DNA from: Streptomyces sp. MZ04
GTDB taxonomy: Bacteria; Actinomycetota; Actinomycetes; Streptomycetales; Streptomycetaceae
DNA: 63,506 bases
Reading direction: 5' to 3'
NCBI RefSeq assembly: GCF_004684775.1
Contig: NZ_SRIC01000014.1
Span: forward strand, 1 to 63,506
The notes beneath the pieces were generated by a model, which was not told the origin of the DNA, made no database searches, and saw only the letters and a list, made by a program, of their open reading frames with translations. The translations under genes and the position numbers were made by a program. Below are positions 16,977-26,197 of the stretch, piece after piece (the first letter of the stretch is position 1; each line of letters starts with the position of its first letter).

Positions 16977-18974
16977 CTAAGGGCGCACGAGGGCCGAGGA
17001 CAGCGCGTCCAGGTGCCGCGATACCGGGCCGCAGCTGATCAATCCGCTTCCTGCGCCCGCCAGTTCGGCGGACGCCGGCTCCAGCTGCGTGTGGGCGCGA
17101 CGCATCAGCGCACGGTCGTCGACGAGCACGGCGGCCCGTGCCAGAAGGCACCACAGCTCCTCGAACAGCAGGTCGCGCGGCGGTGGGGCGATGTCCCGGA
17201 GTGCGGCACGGGCGCCCGCCCCATCGCCGCGGGACGCGAGCAGCAGGGGGCGCACCCAGGGTTCGTAGGGCCCCCAGTCGAGCTCCGGGTCCATCGCGCC
17301 GATCCGGGACGTCGCGTCGTGGCGGACGTAGAGACTCAGCCGGGCCAGCGGCAGCAGGCCGTGCCGCAGCCCCGGCATCCCCGCGCCGACCAGGGTCGCG
17401 GCGGCCGCTTCGTACGCGGACTCCGCCGCCCGCAGCGGCTGCGTCAGGGACGTGCGCAGCGCCCGGTACCACGTCGTGAAGACGGCGACGAGGGGCAGTT
17501 CGTGCCGCTCGGCGAGCCGGTCCGCCGCCTGCGCGTGCCGGTCGGCTCCGGCGAAGTCGGCGAGCGCGGAGCGTGCTTGGAGGCGGATGAGGTGGCCGAG
17601 CACCTCGTAGGTGACGAGGCTGTTCTGTTCGGCCAGGGACACCACCTCGGCGCCGATCGCGTCGCGCCGTGCGGCGAGGCCCGCCCGCTGGAACGTCTGC
17701 ATGAACACGCCGTTCAGTGCGAAGGCAAGCAGGGACGCGTCGCCGAGGTCCCGCGCGATCCGCTCCGCCTGCCGTGCGGCCTGCAGAGCACGGGCGTGTG
17801 TGCCCGATGCGCCCTGCTCGCCGGGGAGCGTGCCGCGGGTCTCGACGGCGATCGTGGCGAGCAGCCGTCCGCGTACCGCCTCGTGCCGTTCGGCAGGCAG
17901 CAGCCGCAAGGTGCGTTCGGCGGCGCCGACCAGCCACGCGGCCTGTTCGGGGTCGTCCGAGCGCGTCCAGATCGCCGGTACGTCGTAGATGCCGATGACG
18001 CGCGCCGTCAGCTCCGGGTCGCCCAGTTGCTCCGCGGCCGCCACGGCCGCCACCCGGTGGCGCCGGGCGGCCTCGAGGCCGCCGCCTCCGGTCACCGCCA
18101 GGTCCCGCATCAGGCCGGCCGTGGACTCCAGGCGCGTCCGGGCCCGCGAGGGCACCGCGTTCTCGTACGCCGCTGCCGCGAGGGCCCAGACCTGGGCCGC
18201 CGTCCCGCCGGGGCCCGGGTCCAGATGGTCCTCCTGGCGCAGCATGTCCGCTTCGAGGCGGCGCAGCCGCGGGCCGGGGTCCACCCCGAGGTGTTCGCCG
18301 AGCAGCCGCCGTGCGCGGCGGACCACGGACAGCGCGTCGGCCTGGCGTCCCGACCGGTACAGGGCCGTCGCGAGCAGGTGCCAGGCGTCCTCGCGCCACG
18401 GGTGGTCGGCGACATGGGCGTCGAGGTCCGGCACGGCCTCGGCGGCCGCGCCAAGCGCGATCTTGCCCTCGGCGCGGCGCTCGACGGCGTACAGGCGCAG
18501 CTCGGTGAGACGGGAGCGTTCCGCGCGGGCCCACGGCTCGTCCGCGAAGTCGGCGTAGGCGGGACCGCGCCAGGTCGCGAGGGCGTCGGTGAGCCTCGCC
18601 ACGAGCTGCGCGGGCGGGAGGTCGGCGGCGGACTCGACGTCCTTCTCGAACCGCCAGGCGTCGACGTCCTCGGGAGCGGCCCGCAGCGCGTATCCGGGCC
18701 CCTCGGTGACGAGCAGGCGGGCCGGGGCCCTGGGCGGGCGGTCCGGCTCGATCGAGCGGCGCAGACCGGCGACGAACGTCCTGATCGTGCCGACCGCGTC
18801 CGCCGGGGGCTCCTCCCACAGGTCTTCCACCAGGCGGGCGACCGGGACGACGCGCCGCCGGGCCACGATCAGCCGGGCGAGGACCGCCCGGTGCCTGAGC
18901 CCCTTGAGCGGGACGGCGGCGCCGGCCTCGTCCCAGGCAGCGACGGGGCCGAGCACCCCGAAGTCCACGTGCAC
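16977..18974 (-). CDS. SARP/BTAD-family transcriptional regulator
   Basis: The protein (about 665 residues) starts with FGVLGPVAAWDEAGAAVPLKG, the typical beginning of Streptomyces antibiotic regulatory proteins, followed by an OmpR-like winged HTH (to about 95) and a BTAD domain (about 100-245; WRGPAYADFADEPWARAE, DAWHLLATALYRSGRQADAL, LGVDPGPRL). The remaining 400 residues are Ala-rich helical repeats without an NB-ARC P-loop. SARPs activate secondary-metabolite genes by binding heptamer repeats; no biosynthetic cluster is adjacent, so the target is unknown. I chose GTG 18974; a longer version from ATG 19043 is possible. Confidence 0.85.
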   Translation of the reverse strand: MHVDFGVLGPVAAWDEAGAAVPLKGLRHRAVLARLIVARRRVVPVARLVEDLWEEPPADAVGTIRTFVAGLRRSIEPDRPPRAPARLLVTEGPGYALRAAPEDVDAWRFEKDVESAADLPPAQLVARLTDALATWRGPAYADFADEPWARAERSRLTELRLYAVERRAEGKIALGAAAEAVPDLDAHVADHPWREDAWHLLATALYRSGRQADALSVVRRARRLLGEHLGVDPGPRLRRLEADMLRQEDHLDPGPGGTAAQVWALAAAAYENAVPSRARTRLESTAGLMRDLAVTGGGGLEAARRHRVAAVAAAEQLGDPELTARVIGIYDVPAIWTRSDDPEQAAWLVGAAERTLRLLPAERHEAVRGRLLATIAVETRGTLPGEQGASGTHARALQAARQAERIARDLGDASLLAFALNGVFMQTFQRAGLAARRDAIGAEVVSLAEQNSLVTYEVLGHLIRLQARSALADFAGADRHAQAADRLAERHELPLVAVFTTWYRALRTSLTQPLRAAESAYEAAAATLVGAGMPGLRHGLLPLARLSLYVRHDATSRIGAMDPELDWGPYEPWVRPLLLASRGDGAGARAALRDIAPPPRDLLFEELWCLLARAAVLVDDRALMRRAHTQLEPASAELAGAGSGLISCGPVSRHLDALSSALVRP

Positions 18975-19133
18975 GTCGCCGCCCGTCCTTCCGTACCGCC
19001 GCTCATCGCCCCGCCCGCCGGCCTCAACGTACAGCGCGTTCATCGGCTGCTCATCGAGGCCCCGCAGCCTTGACTCATCGCGTGACCGGGCCACATCCGG
19101 GAACGCCGACCGGCGAGATCCCTCCGCATCGAA

Positions 19134-20024
19134 ATGAGCGCAGCCATGGAACCCACCATCGACGGATTCGACCGCCACCGCGTGCCGGTGGCCGACGGCG
19201 TCACCCTCACCGCGGCCGTCGGCGGCTCGGGACCGCCGGTCGTCCTGCTGCACGGCTTCCCCCAGACGCACCTGATGTGGCGCCATGTCGCCGCCGACCT
19301 CGCCGCCGACCACACCGTCGTCTGCCCCGATCTGCGCGGCTACGGCGACAGCGACAAGCCCGTGGAGGAGGGCCCCGACACGTACTCCAAGCGGACCATG
19401 GCCCGCGACATCGTCGCCCTGGCCAAGAGCCTCGGGCACGACCGCTTCGCCCTGGCCGGTCACGACCGGGGAGCGCTGGTGGCCTTCCGTGCCGGTCTCG
19501 ACCATCCGGACGCGATCACCCATCTCGCCTGCCTCGACGTGCTGCCGACGCTCGACATGTGGGAGGCCCTGCACGGCACGACGGCGGCCGTCGGCTTTCA
19601 CCTGTACCTCATGGCCCAGCCGCCCGGCCTGCCGGAGAAGATGATCGCCGCCAGCGCCGACGAGTTCTTCGGCCATTTCCTCGACGTGTGGGCCGATGAC
19701 CCCGAGGCCGTCCCGGGCGAGATCCGCGCCGCGTATCTGCGGGCCTGCCGCGACGCCGTGCCCTCCATCGTCGCGGACTACCGCGCTTCCGCGGGCGTCG
19801 ATGTCGACCACGACCGGGCCGACCGCGCGGCGGGCAACCGCCTGACCATGCCCGTGACGGTCCTCCAGCAGGACTGGGGCGCGGCACTCGGCTTCGAGGC
19901 GGCCGCGCTGTGGGGAGCGTGGGCGGCCGATCTGCGCCACTCCACCGTCTCGTGCGGCCACTTCATGGCGGAGGAAGCCCCCGCCGACATCACCAAAGCC
20001 CTGCGGGATCTGCTGGCCCGGTGA
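19134..20024 (+). CDS. Alpha/beta hydrolase, haloacetate dehalogenase / epoxide hydrolase-like
   Basis: The 296-residue protein has the oxyanion motif HGFPQTHLMWRHV, the nucleophile elbow GHDRG in which Asp replaces Ser (about residue 108), and a late His in CGHFMAEEAP. An Asp nucleophile is typical of haloalkane/haloacetate dehalogenases and epoxide hydrolases. SKRTMARD and DLRGYGDSDKP match the haloacetate dehalogenase group best. The start could be 19134 or 19146 (MEPTIDGF); no ribosome binding site separates them. It is divergent from the SARP gene. Confidence 0.85.
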   Translation: MSAAMEPTIDGFDRHRVPVADGVTLTAAVGGSGPPVVLLHGFPQTHLMWRHVAADLAADHTVVCPDLRGYGDSDKPVEEGPDTYSKRTMARDIVALAKSLGHDRFALAGHDRGALVAFRAGLDHPDAITHLACLDVLPTLDMWEALHGTTAAVGFHLYLMAQPPGLPEKMIAASADEFFGHFLDVWADDPEAVPGEIRAAYLRACRDAVPSIVADYRASAGVDVDHDRADRAAGNRLTMPVTVLQQDWGAALGFEAAALWGAWAADLRHSTVSCGHFMAEEAPADITKALRDLLAR

Positions 20025-20051
20025 CGTCCGGCGCCCTCCTGGCCACGCGGG

Positions 20052-20414
20052 TCAGGCCCCCTGCCGCAACCCGCTCGCCAAGCCCTCCTCGTCCCACTCG
20101 ACCTCCAGGATCCGCTCGACGGCGTCGCGGTTGACGGGCCCGAACACGTGGGGAAACAGGGTGCCTTCGGCGACGCCGGGTGGTGGGGCGGGGGCCGCCG
20201 CCTCGCGCTCCACCCGGGCGGTGAGGCGGTCTTCGTCGAGGCACAGCACCAGCAGCGGCCTCGGCGCGTTCCGGTAGAAGGCGTTGACGACGGCGAGAGT
20301 TGTCGCGTCGTCAGGGGAGCAGTGGACGAACCCTTCCTCCGCGAGCGATGCGGGGGCGTACGGGCGGTCGGGAAGGGCGCTCCAGTCGCTGAGCGGCACG
20401 GCGTGGTAGATCAT
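20052..20414 (-). CDS. DUF952 family protein
   Basis: The 120-residue protein follows the DUF952 pattern: MIYHAVPLSDW, LAEEGFVHCSPDD near residue 30, and FPHVFGPVNRDAV near the C terminus. This family has an ADP-ribosyltransferase-like fold in related members, but no reaction is established. It converges on the hydrolase gene with a 27-bp gap. Confidence 0.88.
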   Translation of the reverse strand: MIYHAVPLSDWSALPDRPYAPASLAEEGFVHCSPDDATTLAVVNAFYRNAPRPLLVLCLDEDRLTARVEREAAAPAPPPGVAEGTLFPHVFGPVNRDAVERILEVEWDEEGLASGLRQGA

Positions 20415-20481
20415 GCGCCGGTTATACCGCAGCGGTCATGACAGAGCCCGTCCCTGCGCAGGCCCGCCCGCGAAACCGCCC

Positions 20482-21318
20482 TCACCCCTGCCCCGCCTCC
20501 GCCACGGACATGGCGGCGCGGACGAGTGCCGCCACGTCCGTCGAGCGGGACTGCTGCGGCCAGGCGATGGCGAGGACCGCGGGCGGTGCGTCCGTGACCG
20601 GACGGTAGACGACACCGGGGCGTGGGTAGCGGTCGGCCACCGAGACGGGGAACAAGGGGGTGACGTCGCCGAGGCCAACGAGCGTGAGGAGTTGGGCGAG
20701 GTCGTGGCCCCGGCCGCGGGTCTCGTCGATGAAGCGGTGCACATCGCCGGGGCGCAGGCCGAGATCGGCGAGTGCCACGTGGTCCTTGCCGGCGAGCGGG
20801 TGCGTGGCGGCGAGTGCCACGACACGCGGTTCGGCGACCAGTGCCTCGCTGTCCAGGCCGGTGCGGTCGAAGGGCTCGTGCACCAGGGCCGCATCGGCTT
20901 CCCCCTGGCGCAGGAGCCGCGGCTGTTCGTGCCAGGCGCAGAGCCGGACGGCGACGGGCGCGGCCGCGGGATCGGACGACGCGTGACGCGTCAGGATCGG
21001 CTCCAGGAGTCCCGCGTCCCCGTCGGCCTTGACGGCCAGGACCAGCTTCGGCTCCGGAGAGGCCGCGCGCTGCGCCCGGCGCCCCGCGGCCCGCAAGGCG
21101 TCCAGGGCGATCCTCGCCTCGGTGAGCAGCACCGTTCCGGCCGGGGTCAGCGTCACGCTGTGGGTGGTCCGCTCGAAGAGGGTGACGCCGAGGTCCGTCT
21201 CCAGGCGGCGGATCGCGCGGGACAGGGGTGGCGGGGAGATGCCGAGGCGTTCGGCGGCGCGGGCGAAGTTGAGCTCCTCGGCGACGGCGACGAAGTAGCT
21301 CAGCGGGCGGGACTCCAC
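20482..21318 (-). CDS. LysR-family transcriptional regulator
   Basis: The 278-residue protein starts with the LysR HTH (LSYFVAVAEELNFARAAERLGIS, then PPLSRAIRRLETDLG) and has a LysR substrate-binding domain. GTG 21318 is chosen because GGAGGGGGAG precedes it by a few bases; a much longer frame to 21555 has no support. It is divergent from the NmrA-like gene at 21479 with a 160-bp gap, the usual arrangement of a LysR regulator and its target. Confidence 0.88.
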   Translation of the reverse strand: MESRPLSYFVAVAEELNFARAAERLGISPPPLSRAIRRLETDLGVTLFERTTHSVTLTPAGTVLLTEARIALDALRAAGRRAQRAASPEPKLVLAVKADGDAGLLEPILTRHASSDPAAAPVAVRLCAWHEQPRLLRQGEADAALVHEPFDRTGLDSEALVAEPRVVALAATHPLAGKDHVALADLGLRPGDVHRFIDETRGRGHDLAQLLTLVGLGDVTPLFPVSVADRYPRPGVVYRPVTDAPPAVLAIAWPQQSRSTDVAALVRAAMSVAEAGQG

Positions 21319-21478
21319 GCTCTCCCCCTCCGGTCGGTATTGCCCTGAGGGTAACAAGCGGGAGCGGATCGGTCCTTCAGTTCGGGCGCGTGACGCAGCA
21401 GGCTCGACGACATCCGGCGAAGCCTCCTCCATCACCACCTGCCACCTCCAACTCAACGTATCCCTATGGGAGTTGTTC

Positions 21479-22369
21479 ATGATCGTCATCACCACCCCGA
21501 CCGGCCGGATCGGCCGACAGGTCCTCGACCGTCTCCTCGACTCCCCCGACGGCACCCCGCGGATCCGGGTGATCGCCCGCGACCCGGCCCGGCTCTCCGC
21601 GCGGGTGCGCGAGCGCGTCGACGTCGTACGGGGATCGCATGCCGACCCTGCCGTCCTGAAGGAGGCGTGCGCGGGCGCCGACCGCCTGTTCTGGCTGGTG
21701 CCTCCGACGCCTCACGCAGACAGCGTCGAGGGCCACTTCCGCGACTTCACCGAGCCGCTGCGCGAGGTGATCGGGCGCCAGGGTGTCGCGCGGGTCGTCG
21801 GCGTCTCGACCCTGGGCCGCGGCGTGGCGAAGAACGCCGGGCAGATCTCGGCGTCGCTCGCCGCGGACGAGGCGATAGCGGCCATGGGCGCGCACTACCG
21901 GGCGCTGTGCCCGCCGTTCCTGATGGAGAACCTGCTGGGCCAGGCCGAGTCGATCCGCGCGACGGGAACGCTCCGCATGGCGCCGGCGCGGGACCGCGTC
22001 CTGCGCACCTGCGCCACGCGCGACATCGCCGCCGCGGCGGCCCGGCTGCTGCTCGACACCTCCTGGACCGGGCAGGCCGACGTCCCCCTGGTCGGACCCG
22101 ACGACCTGTCCCCCGAGGCCATGGCGCAGGTCCTCTCCGAGGTCATCGGCCGTCCGGTGAACACGCAACAGACCACCAGCGCGGACTACAAGGCGACGAT
22201 GGTGCGCTTCGGGGCGAGCGAGGCCTGGGCACAGGGACTGGCCGACATGACGGATTCCCTGAACGACCAGGGCTACTACGGCGCCACCTCACCCAGCACC
22301 CCCGAAACCGCGCCCACCACCTTCCGTCAATGGTGCGAGGACGTACTCAAGCCGGCGATCACCGATTGA
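21479..22369 (+). CDS. NmrA-like NAD(P)-binding oxidoreductase
   Basis: The 296-residue protein has an atypical short-chain Rossmann start (MIVITTPTGRIGRQVLDRLL), the TPTGRIG loop replacing GxxGxxG, and follows NmrA/YwnB-type NAD(P)-binding proteins. Members are NADPH sensors or quinone reductases; which applies here cannot be told. ATG 21479 has GGGAG six bases upstream; a TTG at 21473 is less likely. The divergent LysR is the probable regulator. Confidence 0.85.
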   Translation: MIVITTPTGRIGRQVLDRLLDSPDGTPRIRVIARDPARLSARVRERVDVVRGSHADPAVLKEACAGADRLFWLVPPTPHADSVEGHFRDFTEPLREVIGRQGVARVVGVSTLGRGVAKNAGQISASLAADEAIAAMGAHYRALCPPFLMENLLGQAESIRATGTLRMAPARDRVLRTCATRDIAAAAARLLLDTSWTGQADVPLVGPDDLSPEAMAQVLSEVIGRPVNTQQTTSADYKATMVRFGASEAWAQGLADMTDSLNDQGYYGATSPSTPETAPTTFRQWCEDVLKPAITD

Positions 22370-22401
22370 CCTCACCCGCAACGGCGTTGGAACGTTCAAG
22401 G

Positions 22402-23190
22402 ATGACGACGACGACAGCCATCGCGCATCTCAGTGATCCGCACCTCACGACCGGCCCCCTGGCGGGTGATCCCGCCAGGGGCCTGAGCCGGGCGCTCGGC
22501 CGGGTCCTCGCGCTCGACCCCCGGCCGGACTGCGTGGTGATCACCGGCGATCTGGTGGATCAGGGCAGTCCGGAGGAGTACCGGACCCTGCACGAGCTGA
22601 TCCGCCGGTTTCCGCTCCCCCTGCACCTGGTGGCGGGCAATCACGACGAACCCAAGGCGCTCCTGGACGAGTTCACCGGAACGCGGTTCGTCGGTGAGGG
22701 CGGCAAGGCCAACTACACAGTGGATTTCCCCGAGTTCACGCTCGTCGTCCTGAACTCGAAGGTGCCCCGCTCAGGAGGCGGACGCCTCGGGGCCGCGCAA
22801 CTCGACTGGCTCGACGGCGTCCTGGCCCGCCGTCAGTCGACTCCGGCCATCGTCTGCCTGCACCATCCGCCGATCGCGATCGGCATCCCGTTCCTCGACG
22901 GGATGCGTCTCGACGACGGCGAGGAGCTGGGCCGGGTGCTCGCCCGGCACGGCAACGTGGCCCGCGTGCTGGCCGGGCACGTGCACCGCCCCATCGTCGC
23001 CCCCTTCGCGGGCAGCACCCTGGCCATCGCCCCCAGCACCCACCTCCAGAGCGGCCTCGCGCTGCGCGACGGCATCCCCAACTACCTCCCGGAACCGACC
23101 TCCTTCATGCTCCACCTCCTCGTCGGCCCCTCCTGGATCACACACACGGTGCCCGTCAGCCACGCCGCGGCACCGATCGGGGGCTATTAG
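22402..23190 (+). CDS. Metallophosphoesterase, CpdA-like
   Basis: The 262-residue protein shows all calcineurin-like phosphoesterase motifs in order: LSDPH (D-x-H), TGDLVDQG, AGNHDE, LHHPP and GHVH. This places it with CpdA/GpdQ-type enzymes that cleave 3',5'-cAMP or other phosphodiesters with two metal ions. The substrate is not decided by sequence. ATG 22402 follows the NmrA gene by 32 bases, so the two may be co-transcribed. Confidence 0.9.
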   Translation: MTTTTAIAHLSDPHLTTGPLAGDPARGLSRALGRVLALDPRPDCVVITGDLVDQGSPEEYRTLHELIRRFPLPLHLVAGNHDEPKALLDEFTGTRFVGEGGKANYTVDFPEFTLVVLNSKVPRSGGGRLGAAQLDWLDGVLARRQSTPAIVCLHHPPIAIGIPFLDGMRLDDGEELGRVLARHGNVARVLAGHVHRPIVAPFAGSTLAIAPSTHLQSGLALRDGIPNYLPEPTSFMLHLLVGPSWITHTVPVSHAAAPIGGY

Positions 23191-23191
23191 C

Positions 23192-23259
23192 CATCGCGTA
23201 CGTCCTGGACATCTCATACGTCCTGGACATCGCGTACGTCTCCGGCCATCGCGTACGTC
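23192..23259. repeat. 18-bp imperfect tandem repeat, nearly four copies
   Basis: CATCGCGTACGTCCTGGA recurs with small changes directly after the phosphoesterase stop (23188-23190). The rest of the 120-bp gap to the next convergent gene contains nothing recognisable. Confidence 0.85.
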
Positions 23260-23310
23260 GATGGCGGTGAGGGCGAGAGCGAGCGGCCTTCGCCGGTATG
23301 TCGGTGGTGG

Positions 23311-24486
23311 TCATGACCTCAGCTCCGCCTTCGCCTCGGTGATGAAGTCCTCGGCGGCCTCGCGGGGTGTCATCTGCTCGAACGACACCTGGTCGTAGTC
23401 GCGCTGGAAGGTGGTCTGCAGGGAGTTGTCGCCGGTGGGCGGGGCCTTCGGCAGGGCTTTGAGGGTGCCGTCGAGGGAGTCCTGGTAGTCGGCGACGGTC
23501 TTGTCGAAGTCCTTCAGCTCGGGGCCGATGTCCTCGCGGATCGGCTCGTTTACGGGGATGCCGCGGGAGGCGCCCAGGATCGCCGCCGCCTGCTCGTCAT
23601 TGATCATGAAGTCGATGAACTGGGCGGCCTCCTTGGGATGTTCGGTGCTGTCGGCGGCGCCCATGAACATCGAGGGTTTGAAGTACTGGCCTGGGGTGCC
23701 GCCCGTGCCCGACGGCATCGGGGCGAGTGTCAGGCCTTCGCCGACGATCGGCGTGTAGCCGCTGGCGGGCGCGTCCCAGTTGAAGTCGGAGATCGCGTTG
23801 CCGCGGGCCAGCGGCTGATTCTCCACCGAGCCGTCGAGCTGGGTGGTCTGCTCGGCGGACGACACCGCGCCCGCGCGGCGCAGCTCGTCGGTGAAGGTCC
23901 ACCAGCGCGTCAGATCGGCGGCCGTGAAGCCGAGCCCGCGGTCCTTGGTGTAGAGCGACTTGCCCCGGCCGCGCAGCCAGACCTCGAAGCAGTCCTCGCT
24001 CTGGCCGGGGTCCACGGAGCCCGGCTTCCCGGTCTTCTTCGCCAACTCCCGCATGACGTACGCCCATTCACCCCAGGTCCAACCCTTGCGCGGGAGCGGC
24101 ACGCCCGCCGCCTTCCACTGCTCGGAGTCGTACACGACGGTCTCGGTGCCGCGGCCCTGCGGGATCGCGTACTGGTCGATCTGCCGGTAGTCGAGCTGCA
24201 TCACGTCGGGGGCGTCGCCGCCCGCCGCCTGGGTGGCGAGCTTCTGCTTGTACGCCTCATATCCGGCGAAGGACGTCTGCACCTCGACTCCGGGGTGTTC
24301 CTTCTCGAACAGCGCGACGGCTTCCTGGGTGCGGGCCGCCCGGTCGGGGTTGCCCCACCAGGTGTAGCGCAGCACGGCCCGGCCACCGCCGCTCGATTCG
24401 TCCGAGCCGCCGCAGCCGGTGAGCAGCGCACTGAGCGTGAGCACCGCGACCGTCACGCAGGACCACTTCGTCCCGTTTTCCGGCAT
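23311..24486 (-). CDS. ABC sugar-transport substrate-binding lipoprotein, probably with an internal deletion
   Basis: This exported lipoprotein (391 residues; lipobox LLTGC at about 21-25) belongs to the family 1 carbohydrate-binding proteins (RYTWWGNPDRAARTQ, FEKEHPGVEV, APDVMQLDYRQIDQYA). Relatives are about 430 residues. Here RQIDQYA runs straight into AIPQGRGTETVVYD, whereas relatives carry some 35-45 residues between these segments, and both segments share a (D/T)QYA-like sequence. I infer a deletion between short direct repeats near 24170. No permease genes accompany it. ATG 24486 follows GAGGGGAGG. Binding ability is doubtful. Confidence 0.78.
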   Translation of the reverse strand: MPENGTKWSCVTVAVLTLSALLTGCGGSDESSGGGRAVLRYTWWGNPDRAARTQEAVALFEKEHPGVEVQTSFAGYEAYKQKLATQAAGGDAPDVMQLDYRQIDQYAIPQGRGTETVVYDSEQWKAAGVPLPRKGWTWGEWAYVMRELAKKTGKPGSVDPGQSEDCFEVWLRGRGKSLYTKDRGLGFTAADLTRWWTFTDELRRAGAVSSAEQTTQLDGSVENQPLARGNAISDFNWDAPASGYTPIVGEGLTLAPMPSGTGGTPGQYFKPSMFMGAADSTEHPKEAAQFIDFMINDEQAAAILGASRGIPVNEPIREDIGPELKDFDKTVADYQDSLDGTLKALPKAPPTGDNSLQTTFQRDYDQVSFEQMTPREAAEDFITEAKAELRS

Positions 24487-24542
24487 GCCGATGACGCCTC
24501 CCCTCTCTGGTTCTTGACGGGCGCTTCTGGTGACGGGTGCGG

Positions 24543-25289
24543 TTACTCGCCGTGGTACGGGAGCGTGGTGCCCGGCAGTTCGTACTCGTCGCGTCGGCCG
24601 CACATGCCGTAACCGCCGCGCCGTGAAGGAGCGGTGTCGTACGAATCCGAGGCGGCGAGGTAGTCCGGGCTGCCCGCCTCGAGCGCGTCGAGCTGCGCGC
24701 CGGTGCGCTCGGCCGTGGCCAGCGCGCCCGCCTGCCACAGCTCACGCCACGTGGGCACCTTGTCTCTCACGAGCCGGGCCGCGGCCTCCTGGAACTCCAG
24801 GTAGGGTCCGTTGTCCCCGGCCCTGAGCGCATCGCGCAGCGGCAGATATCCCTCGACGGCCAGGTCGCGGCGTTTGCGTGCGGCGGCCTCCGTCTCCGGG
24901 CCGGACTTCGCGGGGAGCCGTGCCGCCGCGGCGTACCGCTCGGGGTCGGCGAGCACGTCGGGCGGGAAGGTGAAGACCGCGTCCCCGGCCTCGGGCAGGC
25001 CGCTGTTCTGCATCAGCACGGTGATCCGCAGATCCCCGCCCTGCACCATGCGGTGCACGGTCCCCGGCGTGAACCAGGCGACCGAGCCCGCCTCCAGGGG
25101 CACGTCGCGGTAGCCGTCGGGGCTGAGCGTCTGGACGGCGCCGCGGCCGCCGGTGACGACGTAGGCCTCCGTGCACACCAGGTGCAGGTGGGGGCTGCCA
25201 CCGCAGACGCCGTCGGCGGCCTCCCATGCGTAGGCGCTGAGGTGCGAGAGCCCGACGGCTCCGGGCAGCGGGTGCGGGAGGCTCACCAT
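24543..25289 (-). CDS. Cupin-domain protein of a sugar catabolic operon
   Basis: The 248-residue protein has a cupin motif: HLHLVCTEAYVVTGGRG with HxH and Glu metal ligands, and PGTVHRMVQGG with the second-motif His. The C-terminal half is helical and Arg/Ala-rich. Its start overlaps the stop of the DUF6807 gene, so it belongs to that operon as third gene. A sugar isomerase or sensory role is possible but not shown. Confidence 0.8.
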   Translation of the reverse strand: MVSLPHPLPGAVGLSHLSAYAWEAADGVCGGSPHLHLVCTEAYVVTGGRGAVQTLSPDGYRDVPLEAGSVAWFTPGTVHRMVQGGDLRITVLMQNSGLPEAGDAVFTFPPDVLADPERYAAAARLPAKSGPETEAAARKRRDLAVEGYLPLRDALRAGDNGPYLEFQEAAARLVRDKVPTWRELWQAGALATAERTGAQLDALEAGSPDYLAASDSYDTAPSRRGGYGMCGRRDEYELPGTTLPYHGE

Positions 25290-26197
25290 GACAGTCCCTT
25301 CAGGTGCGTCGCGACGCGGTCGCGGTCCCAGGCGCCGTCCGCGACCACGACGCGGTAGCGGTAGTCGAAGGACGCGCCGGGTGCCAGCTCGAACTCCTCG
25401 AAGAATGCCCAGGAGAAGGCGACGGTGGGGATGGGTTCGGAGCGCACGAACCAGTGCGACGCATGGATCGCGTCGAGGTTCCCGGGGGCGTGCGCGAAGA
25501 CGAGTGTGGAGTGCGCGTCGACGTCGTCGTGCTCGGCGGTGAAGGCGAGCCAGGGGCCCTGGGTGCCCATCAGCTCGCCCGCGTCCTTCTCGTCGCCGGG
25601 GCCGAAGACCGCGCAGCCGGTGAAGTCGCGCGGTCCGCGCCACTGCAGACCCGTGTATCCGGCCATCTCACGGCCGGCCGTGGTCGGCGAGCCGAAGTGC
25701 AGAGGTTCGGCACGGGTGTTGGTGAGCCGGATCGACCAGTCGACGGCGTACGAACCGGCTTCCTCGTCGACCAAGTGAACCGTGATGCCGCGCCGCTCCC
25801 TGGCCCACTCCTGGCCGCCGTTCTCGATCCAGGTGAGGTCCTCGGCGAGGCTCAGCCGGTCCGCCTCGACGTCGAGGACGGGGAAGCCGTCGTGCCGCAT
25901 GGATCCGACCCGGTCCGGCAGCGCGAGATAACCCTCGCCGTGGACATAGCAGTTGCCTCCCCAGAAGTTCTGCCCCGACAGATGGCTCGCGGTCATCTGG
26001 AGGCCCTTGTGCCAGCGGTGGTCGTTCGGACGGTAGCCGGAGACCTGGTGCCCGGCGAGGGTGCGCAGGGGGTGGATGCAGGGCTTGCGGGCCTCGAAGG
26101 CGTCCGGGTCGGGAGCATAGACGTAGCTGAGCAGTTCGATGTCGCCGGCCCTGACCGTGATCCGCTCGCCGTGGGTGTGGGTGACCTGAATCGTCAT
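25283..26197 (-). CDS. DUF6807 (PmoA-like) family protein
   Basis: The 304-residue protein matches the family often named PmoA in databases but found in actinobacterial carbohydrate loci (KPCIHPLRTLAGHQVSGYRPNDHRWHKGL split, and SFDYRYRVVV). The conserved His-rich segment NDHRWHKGLQ (about 57-66) is present. There is no similarity to methane monooxygenase membrane subunits; the name is historical. It overlaps the Gfo/Idh gene by 4 bp (ATGA) and the cupin gene by 7 bp, so the three are translationally coupled. Function unknown. Confidence 0.82.
   Translation of the reverse strand: MTIQVTHTHGERITVRAGDIELLSYVYAPDPDAFEARKPCIHPLRTLAGHQVSGYRPNDHRWHKGLQMTASHLSGQNFWGGNCYVHGEGYLALPDRVGSMRHDGFPVLDVEADRLSLAEDLTWIENGGQEWARERRGITVHLVDEEAGSYAVDWSIRLTNTRAEPLHFGSPTTAGREMAGYTGLQWRGPRDFTGCAVFGPGDEKDAGELMGTQGPWLAFTAEHDDVDAHSTLVFAHAPGNLDAIHASHWFVRSEPIPTVAFSWAFFEEFELAPGASFDYRYRVVVADGAWDRDRVATHLKGLSW

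Noticed and set aside
16920..16980. Terminator around the A-rich stretch before the SARP stop
   Set aside because: A short A run is present but no convincing stem; not reported as a feature.
16977..19961. SARP protein starting as far upstream as 19961
   Set aside because: The extension lies opposite the alpha/beta hydrolase gene and shows no similarity; SARP proteins start just before FGVLGP.
25283..26197. Assignment of the DUF6807 gene as a methane monooxygenase subunit (PmoA)
   Set aside because: Soluble protein without membrane helices or copper ligands of pMMO; sugar-locus context. The database name is misleading.
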